Below are positions 1 through 10,624 of a DNA stretch of 64,000 nt, in pieces. The notes beneath the pieces were generated by a model, which made no database searches, had not been told where the DNA came from, and worked only from the letters and a program-made list of their open reading frames with translations. Location of the stretch: positions 1,302,001-1,366,000 of the forward strand of contig JANUWF010001819.1 of the NCBI GenBank assembly GCA_026120185.1, written 5' to 3'. The translations under genes and the position numbers were made by a program. Within the stretch, counting starts at the first letter, position 1; every line of letters begins with the position of its first letter. The stretch comes from Voacanga thouarsii (Eukaryota; Streptophyta; Magnoliopsida; Gentianales; Apocynaceae).

Positions 1-1192
1 AATATAGGCTCAAAATAGGCACTAGGGATAATATAAAATAGGTAGGTTTGAAAAGCTCAAACTATCCAAAGAAGGCCTATTACTGTCATCCCTAAGTTAA
101 ATCATGATTGTCTTTCTTATTTGGCCTCGAGAGATATTCAAGTAAGTTCTAGAATGCTCTATGAATTTTAGTAGAAAAACATGTTTAAGAACAATGTAAA
201 GCATTTGATCAAGAACTACTTCATCTAAGTGCGTGCAAAAAGTCATGCATAAGCCATAAATAATCTAGAACATATGCTCTATAATCCATCATAAAGACAC
301 GCATTAAAAATACAGCTTGAAATCTCAAAGAAAATCAAAAAAAATTGAAAATTTTGCTCACAAGAAGGCTAAAAGCATATGCATAGAAGAAGTCTTAATC
401 AAATCACTCCCCTACACTTAAACTGGACATTGTTCTCAATGGCCAAAGAAATATAACAAGGAATAAACCATACTATGGGACCAAAAATATAAAGGAGAAG
501 AGATAAGAAAGAAAATACTTCCATTCCAAATTAGGTCTAAAAGTTTCACTCTTCTAAATCTTTAAATTTTTAGAACTTTTAAACCAATTTTTTCTAAAGT
601 AGCTTACTACTAAGAAAACACCAAGATGATTGATAACAACTTGGTTAAAGAATATCATCAAACCACTCCCTCATACTTAAATTGGATAATGCCCTCATTG
701 GCAAGGAATTAACACATTAACGCATCTCCAAAGGGACCAACACTAATAGAGAAGAAGAAAGTTTAAGCAATACTTTCCAAGTACAATAAAGCTCCAATAA
801 ATATTAAACCATGGAATAGATAGAAGGGCTTGTCCAAGAAGTATTTATTCCTACCTGCAGAACAAAACATAAAAGCATAAAGAAAATAAAGGCAAAAGAA
901 AGCAAACCTAAATAAAAGAAAGCAAACTAAAAATCCTAAGAAATAAAATAACGACACGACTCACTCCCCCAAACTTAAGATAGAAAGTATTTTCCTTATT
1001 CGGGGAGGGAAAAGACACTTAACAAAACCAAATACAAAACAAAGATGCAACCTTTTTTCATTCATTATGCTGCCTCATTAGACCTTTGTTCAAGAGATTA
1101 ACGCTCCAAGTAGAAGATAGGCATCATGAATGTAGAAAGAAAGGAGGATTTTGAAAAATAGAAGGTTCACGAAAACGATTTGTCTTAACAAA
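1..1192 (-). mobile_element. 3' interior of Athila-like element C, non-coding
   Basis: AT-rich sequence with no convincing reading frame. It resembles the region between integrase and 3' LTR in elements I and II. It carries three versions of the block that reads on the plus strand as CCCC(A)CACTTAAATTGGACA followed by TTGTCCTCAATGGC, at about 411-453, 663-706 and 960-995. The exact target duplication ACATA on both sides of solo LTR B1 (1193-1197, 7042-7046) shows this stretch was once continuous with 7047 onward, so it belongs to the element whose 5' LTR is 8233-9777. The 3' LTR lies beyond the left edge of the window. Gag-pol is largely missing, so element C was a deletion derivative before B1 landed. 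Confidence 0.6.
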
Positions 1193-3316
1193 ACATATGA
1201 TAGGTGTAACACCCCGCTACCTAGGCCCGCCAGGGCCAGGGATGTCACCCCGTCTAAAGGACAAGGGGTCTTTATAACTAGGTCGCACAATTAAAATAGC
1301 GAAATGAAAATAATAATTTAACTTAAAATTTATTACAACCCAAGAATAAATCCACGAATAAAACCATGAATTCCCAAAATAAATACAAATCCATAAATAA
1401 AATCATCTACTCTCAACTCCCCAAAGCAATACATAAAAATAAAAGACAACATTCTCTTCCAAGGCAGATAACACAAGCTACTCATCCCCACAGCAGGATC
1501 GGCCTGAAATCATGGTGAAAAGGTGATGAGACAGAAATCTCAGCAAGTCCGTGTGTGCTTTGGGTGTTCAGTGGAAATAGTTCGTGGATGCAGAGTATAA
1601 AACTTTATAAGAGAAATATTGGCAAGCAATAAACAATAGACAAAAGCAAGAGTGGCGTTTTGGCTTTTCCGGCCATACATAATTTATAAGATCAACCACT
1701 CGAAAGAAAGGATTATGGGTTACCACACGTTGGGCCCCATAACCGGATGGTCAGTATGCCGACACTTTGTGCAGACTGACTAAAGGTAGGTGATCGGCCT
1801 ATCAGGCAAGATACTCCTCCTTCTCTATACCCAAACAACAATCGGGTGTCCATTCCGGTAAAACACAGTCACTTGACTGAAATAACTGCTAGCTCGGACC
1901 GGCATGACTAAGTAGTACTGAAGTTTCTCTAAGTTGAGTTCATCTTCTGGAGGAGGCTTCCTGCTAGAAGACTCACTCTTGCTCTTCAAAACTAGTACTA
2001 CCAGTCTACCCCCATTGAGTACTCAACGTAACATATCCCACTTGGGAAGAAAAATGAACAAAACACAGTTCCACTTGAACATGGCAATTAAGGATTTCCA
2101 AAGTTTGGGGCAAAACTAGTTTTAGAAAGAATTTTAGGTTTTGAGTAAAACCGCCCCTTGATTTACAAATAATTTATTTGTCTGAAATGAGAATGGAAAT
2201 AATCCTCAATTGCCTTTACAGAAATGAGTGACCATGCACTCCACATTTGGCTTGCCATAAAAAAATCATTTTTCATCAAACAGGTTCTATGCAAGCTTAC
2301 CTGATCCTTGTCCACAACAAAGGTCTCCAACAGCTGACCTAACCCCGCATAGGGTAAATACAAACCACAATCAAACTCAAGCCAAGATTCACTTTCACAA
2401 ATAAAACTAACTCAACTTACTACAATCATGTCCCTAGTGTCCCAAGCTTTAAGGCTCGATAATAAATAAAATGGGTTTATAAAATAAATCTAGTTTGATA
2501 TTAAAATAACTAGAGTTTGGAAAATTAGGTACAATATGTTGAAGGTTTAAATCTTGCTAAAATAATTTAGAGTTTATTTGATGAAAAGTCCTAGGTGATA
2601 CTAGGTAAAATAATAATTTGTTAATAATTAATTGCTAGAAAATAATTGATAGTTAAAATTAGTTGAAAATAAATTTTAATGAGTCTTGCTTGAAAAATAA
2701 TAAATAAATTTTAATAGGTTTGATTAAAAGATAATAATTAAATTTTAATAATAAATATTTTACCTATTATGATTATTTTCACAAAAGGCTTTATTTGATA
2801 TTATACTATCTATATATTTTATTTTTCTAGCAAAACTATTATTTATTTGACTAAAATATCACTATTTTATATAAAAGACCAAATCCACATTTTCCCATGG
2901 TTTTCAAAATTTTACTAGAAAAATCATATTATTAAATATTTTATTAATGAAATAAAATTTAGCTTAGGGACAACTAGATCATGATCATATTCCTATAACT
3001 AACCACAATCATGAACATATGCAACCCTTCAATTCATCAAATCATCCAAATCATGCATACAAGCATAGATCTCAATTTATCAAAACATGATCTAACCCCT
3101 ACTAGCATAAATATGATCATGGCTTCAATAATCCAACATGAATATAAATCCTATTCACCAAAGGTGACATAATCTCTAGCATACTTCATCACAAATACTA
3201 CCTATGACATGGAGACATGCATTAAATCTCAAATCAACATGCAATCAACCAAGATAATCCTTCCATGCCTAAATCACATCTCCTTCACAATCACACATAT
3301 ATTCATGCTTCAATCT

Positions 3317-3320
<4 letters not shown>

Positions 3321-3350
<30 letters not shown>
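3321..3350. repeat. (AT)n microsatellite
   Basis: About 15 AT dinucleotides inside LTR A. Confidence 0.95.
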
Positions 3351-3352
<2 letters not shown>

Positions 3353-5226
3353 AATCCTATCGCCATCCACCTACTATCATCATCATCCTAGAGACATGAA
3401 TCTAGAGTTTAAAAAGGAAGATTGAAGGTACTTACTTGGTTGATGAATGTCTCGAAGGAGTTTAGAGTAGATCTCAACTCCTAGATGTCTAACTTTGTCC
3501 ATAGGAGATGGCAGAAGAATGTTCATGGGAGAAAAAGTCACCCGGCCAAGAGAGGGGAATTTTTGGCCATGAGAGAGAGAGAGAGAAAGAGAGACCATTA
3601 GCATGTTTATTCACATAGGCTCTCACTAGAGATCAAGATTGGAGAAGATGAAGTTGTTAGAATAAATTTACCTTGAAGGTGTTCTTGACCTTAACAGAAA
3701 TTTCAGGTTTTTTATCCGAAGTAGCAAGATGATTTGTGGAGTTTGATGTTAAAAATGGTACGGATGGACTCACAACAATGAATAGATGAAATCTGGAATT
3801 TTTTGAGGTAGTTTGAAGTGATTTGGAGAGGTATTAGGTGAAAGGAAGGAGTAGGTGTTCTTGGTGTACTATGTGTTCTTGAAGGTTGAAGAAAATCGAG
3901 AGATGGTAATGTGCAGCTGCCGAATTTTTGTGAGAGATAGAGCTGGATGAATTTCCGTAGGGTTTAGGAGGTTTATTCTCTGATTTGGAAGGGAAAAGGA
4001 AAGGTTAGCTGTTACAATCTTTGAAGAATACTTTTAGGAAGCAAATTTGGAAATTATATATCACAAGAATATCTTTGATTATTGGAGAGCTTTTGGAGAT
4101 CTGCCATGGACGAATTTCTGGGCAGTGTTTTGGTTGAATGAAAGCTGGTTGAAGGAGGCTTAGGGTGGCCAAAATTATGGAGTATAATGGTGGAGAGAAG
4201 GTCTGGTTGTTTGAGGTATATTTTATGAAAAGTTGTTAAATTATGGTGGCTGGAATTTTGGTATCCAAATCAAGGTATGATTGCAGAAATTTTTGGAAAT
4301 CTTTTAGGCATCCATGGCTGGATTTTCGTGCAGAAATTTGGGAGGACAATGGAGTTCTATTAATGAAGGTTTAAGGGTGGTTTTTGCAGAAAAATGATGG
4401 AGTTTCGGCTAGAAGAGAAATAGGAACCAAAGCTGGAAAATTTTCCTGCACAGTTTTCGCTGAACAACAATTTTCTGGGCAGATTTTCGGCTGCCATTTC
4501 CAGCCAACTTGTAGAGAGTTTGAAGGAGAATTTCTGGGGTATTCAAGGCTGGTTTCCAGCCTACTTCATGGAGGAAAAACATGGCTAGGGTGCTGTACAA
4601 AAACTGGAAGAAAACAGCTTGGTTTTGGACCTCCAAAGCTGCGATTTGTACAGGATTTTTTTCTGGTTTTGCACCATCTTTGTGCAGTCCGAAAATAGCC
4701 ATAAAAATCCAGATTCTAAGCTGATCAAAAGGGCCATTTTCTGGCAGCATTTGGGAGGGAATAATGGTCAAGAATTTCGACACCTGGAAGGCACACAAAG
4801 CTGGAAAAATTTTAGTTCTATGTACAAAGGGAAATGAACCTAGCTAGAGTGAATTTTTAGAAAGTTCACTAAGGAATTTAATTCACTTGAAATCTTTCCC
4901 CCTCATCCATTGTTTCGGTCCATATGATGTCTTTTACTAAGAGATTTTGAACCTTCAAAGCCACAGCACATTGTTAGAATTTTTCTAGAATAAAATTAGC
5001 TTGAACACAATGAACAAACTAATGAATTGAGAATTAGGAAAAACTAAGGATTAAGAGGAAATGAATTCCCCTTAGAATTTTTGTGTCGAGCAAAAAAGTA
5101 GGATTTGAAGACTCCTATCATATCTCTCATAGGACAACATCTCTACCCTACTCCAAACACCACTAAGGCCGACAATGATACTTTCCAAGCAAAAATAAAA
5201 TTTAATCATACTATAGCTCTAATAAT

Positions 5227-5285
5227 GGAATTTGAACCCAAGACCTCAAGAATCAATTCTAAGGCTCTAACCACTACACCACAAC
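5227..5285 (-). other. tRNA-like segment with pol III box A and box B
   Basis: On the minus strand the segment contains GGTGTAGTGGTTAGAGCC (box A-like) and, about 26 bases later, GGGTTCAAATTCC (box B-like), spaced as in a tRNA. The acceptor stem, anticodon arm and CCA end are not convincing. It is therefore a tRNA relic or a tRNA-derived SINE head captured by LTR A, not a working tRNA gene. Confidence 0.55.
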
Positions 5286-5689
5286 AACTCTTATTCTTAT
5301 TTCCTCTCTAAAAATATTTTCCTATTTATTTCCCAAGCTATCTCCATATTTTCACCTCAGGCAAAAATTACCATTTTGCCCTTCTCACTCAATAATCATA
5401 ATCAAGCCCTCTAGACTATAAAACACAAATTCAATGCACATAAAATCATATAAAAATATAATATGCATCCCAACCCCCTTACTCTAAGGTTGGTTTTGAC
5501 TGGGGTTTCACAATAGGGGCTAATTTGGTTATATTTTGCATAGTTATTTGAGGCTCTTTTGTAATACATTTTGTGCAATAACTAGTCATATTCTTTCATA
5601 TTTGAGATTTTACCCTTGAAAAAGTATTTTGGTCATTATTTTAGGTTTTTAGGTAAAACGAAGCAAAACCGTCGCGAAACAGAGCAGAG

Positions 5690-5958
5690 GCGGCACCGAC
5701 TAGAAGCCTGGAACCGGCGCCGACTGTACACTGGATGCACAGACTTCAAAGCAATGGAAAAATTGGAGAAGCAAAGTAGAACAGAGCCTAACCGGCACCA
5801 GCTGTAAGGTTAGAGGCGGCGCCGACTACATTCTGGAATGTATGCGCAAAATTCGAAGAAAAATCGACGAACGAGTGGAGAAACAGAGCACAGGCGGCAG
5901 CTGCTCCGAAGGACCAAGGCGGCGCCAGTTGTGGTCTGTTCCTGAGGCGGTGCTACGA
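5690..5958 (+). promoter_or_regulatory. GGCGCC-rich cluster upstream of LTR B1 TATA box
   Basis: Several variants of GGCGGCGCCGAC and related GC-rich palindromes stand out in otherwise AT-rich DNA. They lie 100-370 bp upstream of the B1 TATA box. The same placement is seen in LTRs C, B2, D1-D5 and G, suggesting U3 control sites; this role is inferred. Confidence 0.5.
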
Positions 5959-6056
5959 TCTTTTGATGCGTTTTTAGAAATTTGGGCAGTTTTAGCATCT
6001 TCAACTTCTACTCGGCCAAGAACGTTGTACCTACGAGTTTAGGCACTTCTTAAGCC

Positions 6057-6064
6057 TATAAATA
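6057..6064 (+). promoter_or_regulatory. TATA box of solo LTR B1
   Basis: CCTATAAATAGATG is conserved in B1, B2 (39185-39192) and C (9217-9224, minus). It sits just 3' of the GC-rich cluster, where a U3 TATA box is expected. Confidence 0.6.
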
Positions 6065-6379
6065 GATGAAAAACACAAGGAAAAATGAAAGAATTCATTG
6101 ATCATCATAGAAAATCACTCAGTCTAAGGAGGAATTCTTCAAGTTCAATGAGGGTTGTACAAGAAGGTTTTCAAAGAAAGAAGAATGAGGCTTGTCTATG
6201 AGTTCTTTCTTTTACTTTATTTTCTTTTCTTGACAATGATGTTTTAATTATTCTATTATAATTTGACATTGTTTTAGATAATCATGATTCTTGGAGTTAT
6301 TTGATCTTTTGATTAATTGACTGTTCTTCTTGGTATTTAATTACTTGGGCATATTCCGAGATTAGTTGGTTGTTTCTAT

Positions 6380-6690
6380 TGTTAACTTGCTAGAACAAAG
6401 AGGTTGATGATGGTTGCAATTGATTACTTTTTGCATTCATTGGCTGTTAACTTGTTAGACCAAAGAGGTTAATTGCTGAGGATTGAGTAATTAAAGGTTA
6501 ATTGATGTTTGCCAGACCAAGGATTCATTGATTAATTTCATGTTTTAAATTTGCCAAACCATAGAAATTTAATTAAGGATTGTGTTTAATGCATCTTTTG
6601 GATGAATTAGTTGAGACATACCAAGTGATGCTATTTATCTAGAAGGTAGTAATTAGTTGAGACAGACCATGTGGTGCAAATTTACCTTAA
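6380..6690 (+). other. stem-loop series in LTR B1 (predicted transcribed)
   Basis: Four hairpins carry a related loop motif. Arms 6382-6388/6401-6407 enclose TAGAACAAAG. Arms 6447-6453/6466-6472 enclose TTAGACCAAAG. Arms 6498-6507 and 6526-6535 (10 bp with two G-U pairs) enclose CCAGACCAAGG. Arms 6545-6552 and 6565-6572 (TTAAATTT/AAATTTAA, perfect) enclose GCCAAACCATAG. Two more copies of the motif follow at about 6611-6675. The series begins about 320 bp after the TATA box, so it should lie in R or U5 of the RNA. Confidence 0.55.
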
Positions 6691-7046
6691 TCCTTCATGG
6701 TGCCGAGAGAATGATTGATTATGATAATGGTTAAGTTCTTGAAGATCGTGGTTACCTAATCAATTGTTTGAGTTGCATACTTCTCCATTCTTGACATGTA
6801 CATATTTTTATTTTCTTTTCTTTTTATTTGATTTTTACTTTGTTGAGTCGGTTAAACAATGAAAGAGAGGTAATTAATGTTTATTTGTTCCTTGAGGATC
6901 GACACTCGTTTGAACCCTATGCTCAGTAATGATGAGTACTCTTGCTTATATGTGTGATTTGGGTCCAACGTTTTAATTTAAACTTGATTGGGAATGTGCT
7001 TAGTTTTTGAATGATTTTTATACCCAAATCCAAACACATCAACATA

Positions 7047-8132
7047 TAAGTCTCATTTTCTAACATTCCTTTAGACACATAAATATCTTTTCCAACATAT
7101 AAGTGCACATAGTATCTAACGGATGCATCAACTTTGAAATCACCTTTTACCTCTTCGAAAGATTTGTTATAATTGAAATTCCCCTTAGAACTTAGCAATT
7201 GAGTTCTTAAAGATGGGATCAAGAAAATCCTTACTTTTTAAGGTATGGTCTAAAAAAACTAAGTTACCTCCCTGAAATTAGGGTGAAGGGTAGAATTCGA
7301 CAACATCCTCAAAAGGTTTCTTAGAATGAATAATAAATCCACCTTCTTGAGGCATGTTAAACTCCGTACATCATCATTGGGACCATTGTTCTTCAAGAAG
7401 TGGGAGGAACCTAAGAAATCATGTGACAAAGAAATATTAGAATTATGAGCACATAGAGTAGAATCAAATACCTCTCTTGCCGCAGCATGCAATTGTCCCT
7501 CATAACCGCTCTTTTTATTCCATGGTCACTTGTACGGGCTAGCATGAACTCCTGAGTCTCCTCAACAATCTTAACTAATTGTTTCCGTTGATCACAAAAT
7601 TGTTGGAGCTTCTTCATGCCACTGAACAGATGAATTTGTATTAGCAACAAAAGAATTCACTAATGCTTCTAATGACGTCTCACTAAAAACATTAATGTTA
7701 GCTTGTAATTTTGCCAATCTATCATCAATACACTAATGTTTTTTTTTTTTTTTTGTTGAAAAATGAAATAAAAATGATGAACATGTAGCAATGACGAATA
7801 ATGCAATTTAATTCATGAAGAAAGAAATAAAAATGAAATAAAACGAAATGTACTATATCGCCTTAGGTCATTGGATCATGTACCAATGCTAACAACTAGC
7901 AAAGACAAGACGAAAGTTAGATAATAGAATTCATAATTAGTACAAAATTAAAAAGAATACAAAATTAGTCAATAGAACATAGTCAAAGTTAGTAGGTTAG
8001 ATTACAAGGGTATACACAGACACACAAGATACAAAAGATAGCACCTTTCTGCGAAAAGAACAATTGTACATATTTACATATTTACCTATTTACATGGTTA
8101 AATCAATAAAATCCAAGCTTTCATGCTATTGT
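7047..8132 (-). pseudogene. 5' interior of element C, possible gag remnant
   Basis: Lies between solo LTR B1 and the element C primer site. Short minus-strand frames at 7650-7411, 7492-7259 and 7222-6923 follow one another with stops and frame changes, as in a decayed ORF. I do not recognise a protein family; the position directly downstream of the primer site suggests gag. The part nearest the primer site (about 8076-8140) closely resembles the same region of element II (23640-23700), so both elements are one family. A T-run lies at 7740-7754. Confidence 0.4.
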
Positions 8133-8150
8133 TCACCGGCAACGACGCCA
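8133..8150 (-). other. additional tRNA-Asp-type primer site, degenerate
   Basis: The minus strand reads TGGCGTCGTTGCCGGTGA, similar to the complement of the plant tRNA-Asp 3' end with substitutions. It is followed by AAAACTTGATG, the usual bases between primer site and LTR. It lies 75 bp inside the primer site that actually abuts LTR C. Confidence 0.55.
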
Positions 8151-8207
8151 AAAACTTGATGTTTTTTGCACGAGGAAAGAATTATTAAACCAATAAACAC
8201 AGATTTA

Positions 8208-8225
8208 TCCCCGGCAACGGCACCA
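8208..8225 (-). other. primer-binding site of element C (tRNA-Asp)
   Basis: The minus strand reads TGGTGCCGTTGCCGGGGA, complementary to the CCA end of plant tRNA-Asp with one mismatch. It is seven bases from the inner end of LTR C, the standard position for minus-strand priming. Confidence 0.85.
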
Positions 8226-8232
8226 AAAAACT

Positions 8233-9777
8233 TGATGTGTTATTTATTTGGGTATAAAAAATCATATAAAAACTAAACACATTCTCAATCAAGTTTACAT
8301 TAAAACGTTATACCCAAATTATACAAATAAGCAAGCGTACTCATCATTAACATAGCATAGGGTTCAAACGAGTGTCGATCCTTAAGGAACAAGTATACAT
8401 TAATCCCTTTTCTTTTATTGTTTGATCGACTCAACAAAGTGAAAAAGAAATAAACTAAAACAAAAGAAAATAAAAATATATACATGTCAAGGATGGAGAA
8501 GTATGTAACTCAAATCATTATTTAGACAAACATGATCATAAAGTATCTAACGATTATCACAACTAATTATCTTCTTGGCATCATGAAAGATTAAAGTAGA
8601 TTCACTTTGATGGTCAATCTATGAAATCACTATCCTTTAGATAAATAAGCATCACTTGGTCTGTCTCAACTAATTCACCCAAAAGATGTATTAAACACAA
8701 TCCTTGATTAAATTTCCTTGGTTTGGCAAATTTAAAATATGAAATTAATCAATGAATCCTTGGTCTGGAAAATATTAATTAACCTTTAATTACTCAATCA
8801 TCAGCAATTAACCTCTTTGTTCTAGCAATTTAATAGCCAATAAATGTGAAATTAATCAATTGCAACCACCATCAACCACTTTGGTCTAGCAAGTTAATGA
8901 AAAGAAACAACCAATTAATCTCGTAATATATCCAAGTAATTAAATACCAAGAATAAAAATTAATTAATTAAAAAATCAAATAACTCTAAAAATCATGAAT
9001 ATCTAAAACAATGTTGAAATACAATAAAACAATTAATACATCATTGTTCAAGAAAAAGAAAACAAAGTAAAAGAAAGCACTCATAGACAAGCCTCCTTCT
9101 TCTTCCTTTGAAGACCTTCTTGCACAACCCTTCTTGAATTGAAGAATTCCTCTTTTGATTGAGTAATTTTCTGTGATGATCAATGAATTCTCCCATTTTC
9201 CCTTGTGTTTTTCATCTATTTATAGGCTTGGGAAGTGCCTAAACTCCTTGGTGTAATGTTCTTGGCCAAGTAGAAGTTGGAAGATACTAAAACTCCACAA
9301 ATTACCAAAAACTGCGTAGAAAAATCGCAATCCCACCTTTTCCTCTGAGCATAGCTGGCGCTGCTTTAGCTCTCGGAGCAAGCGATTGTTGTGTTCCGTC
9401 TCTTCACTCGTATGCCGATTTTTTTTTTTTTTTATTTCAACACCATGTTGTCCAAAATGCAGCTGGCGCCACCTTGGCTATTGGAGCCGGTGCCGGTTCC
9501 ACTCTGTTCCAGTCTGTTTTGATGATTTTTCATTGCTTCGAAGTTCGTGTCAATAGTGCATGGCCGGCGCCAGTTCTAATGCCCTATCCGACGCCGCCTC
9601 TCTTCTGTTTTGGGACGTTTTTGCTTCGTTTTACCCCAAAGATCTGTAATAATGAACAAAATACCTTTCCAAGGGTAAAATCTCAAATATAAAGGAATAT
9701 GACTAGTTATTGAACAAAATGTATCATAAAAGAGTCTCAAATAACTAGGAAAAATATGACTAATTTAGCCCCTATCA
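8233..9777 (-). mobile_element. 5' LTR of element C (Athila-like)
   Basis: Reverse complement of the B1/B2 LTR. It begins TGATGTG at 8233 and ends CCCCTATCA at 9777 (1545 bp). Its inner end touches the tRNA-Asp primer site, so it is a 5' LTR of a minus-strand element. GC-rich cluster about 9345-9605; TATA complement 9217-9224; stem-loops about 8597-8890. The outer flank (ATCAT) is CACTA sequence. The matching flank lies outside the window, so the target duplication cannot be tested. Confidence 0.88.
8597..8890 (-). other. stem-loop series in LTR C
   Basis: Same series as in B1. Perfect arms TAGATT/AATCTA at 8597-8602 and 8616-8621. Arms TTAAATTT/AAATTTAA at 8708-8715 and 8728-8735, with loop GCCAAACCAAGG on the minus strand. 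A 9 bp stem within 8745-8782 encloses CCAGACCAAGG. Two more loops with GAACAAAG and GACCAAAG follow at about 8815-8895. Confidence 0.55.
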
Positions 9778-9939
9778 ATCATACACTTCAATAGGGACAA
9801 TAAATAAAGTTCCCCTTTCCTTTGTTAGCTTCTGGGCTGTGTGTACGTTCATATGTATATAGTAAGCTAATAATTCATGGCACATAAAGAACTAAAGTTA
9901 ACCATGATGTTCTAAACAGTAACATACACAAAAAGATGC

Positions 9940-10385
9940 AAATTCTTATTACCATCATCATTGTCAAGTTACATTTCCACTTGTACCTCCTGATTGGTCC
10001 CTTCATTTATCCCATCTAAATTTTACTTTTCAACATTAGAGACATCTCTTGCTACGTCATTCCCTTCTTGCCTTCTTCCCATTTGAATTGTAGGAGTCGT
10101 ATATATATGCAAGTAAACAAGACATTCATATACATCAATATTGAACTTTTGAACTACTACATTTTTGAACATATTCACGAAACATAGACATAAATATGCA
10201 AAAACTATTACCATTACCAGTATCAAGTTGCATGTCTTCATCTACCTTTTGATTAGCCCATTTATTTACCCTATGTACATTTCTATTTTCATCATTAAAG
10301 ACCTCATATCTTGTGTTGTAATTTCTTCTTTGTCTTCTTCCTCGAGTTCTTGGAGCCATACCTCCTCGAGTTCTAGGAGCTATAC
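9940..10385 (-). pseudogene. second CACTA gene remnant with tandemly duplicated exon-like segment
   Basis: Lies downstream of the transposase, where CACTA elements carry a second gene (TnpA-like in En/Spm). A 74-codon frame (10359-10135) starts with a basic stretch MAPRTRGRRQRR and continues into an acidic segment. About 258 bp further on, 9965-10081 is a diverged copy of 10222-10340, still recognisable in frame and flanks. The start is also locally duplicated: GGTATGGCTCC followed by AAGAACTCGAGG is repeated at 10340-10385. The function of this protein is not known to me; assignment as a second CACTA gene rests on position. Confidence 0.45.
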
Positions 10386-10624
10386 CTACAATACAAGTGA
10401 ATAGAAAATATTAACATTTATGGAACATTGGAAATTCATAAACTTATCAAATCAAACATCAAATTGAAATATTAAAATATTTTAAAAAATACTAGTAAAA
10501 TGAACAACATTAACTTTGTAGCTCTAGAACATTAGTTTCCATAAAAAAAAAATTACATAAGAATGGAAATACTATAGAAACAAGTGTTAAAAAACATTCA
10601 AAATTCACTAGTAAGTAGAAAACA

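Larger units (their letters stand above)
1205..5512. mobile_element. 4.3 kb solo LTR A nested in solo LTR B1
   Basis: Starts TGTAACACCCC and ends GGGGTTTCACA, which are imperfect terminal inverted repeats, flanked by an exact duplication ATAGG (1200-1204 and 5513-5517). Removing it restores the B1 start TGATAGGGGCTAA seen at B2 and, in reverse, at C. The size and lack of gag-pol fit a very long solo LTR; TGTAACACCC starts occur in plant gypsy LTRs. The lineage is not determined. ORFs of 104 and 129 codons on opposite strands at 4384-4798 overlap each other and look like chance. The interior has an (AT)n run and a tRNA-like segment. A large non-autonomous element of another class is the alternative. 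Confidence 0.82.
1198..7041 (+). mobile_element. solo LTR B1 (Ty3/gypsy, Athila-like) with nested insert
   Basis: Begins TGATAGG and ends CACATCA, with an exact 5 bp target duplication ACATA at 1193-1197 and 7042-7046. It is a solo LTR: no primer site or coding region follows. Without the nested LTR A (1205-5512) and its duplicated ATAGG it is about 1.53 kb. It matches LTR C (8233-9777, minus) and LTR B2 (38638-40178, plus) along its length. Order along the LTR: GGCGCC-rich cluster (5690-5958), TATA box (6057-6064), stem-loop series (6380-6690), then a stretch with GAGGATCGACACTCG near the 3' end. It landed inside element C, which carries an LTR of the same family. Confidence 0.92.

Noticed and set aside
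3383..3604. 73-codon minus-strand ORF with serine-leucine repeats
   Set aside because: It arises from a GA-rich run inside LTR A; no family resemblance.
4384..4837. Overlapping ORFs of 104, 129 and 72 codons on both strands in LTR A
   Set aside because: They overlap on opposite strands, have no recognisable motif, and lie in a solo LTR. The open frames fit a locally less AT-rich stretch.
5227..5285. Functional tRNA gene
   Set aside because: Boxes A and B are present, but acceptor and anticodon stems do not pair convincingly.
10165..10404. 79-codon plus-strand ORF
   Set aside because: Antisense to the better supported second CACTA gene; its serine run is the complement of a basic codon stretch.
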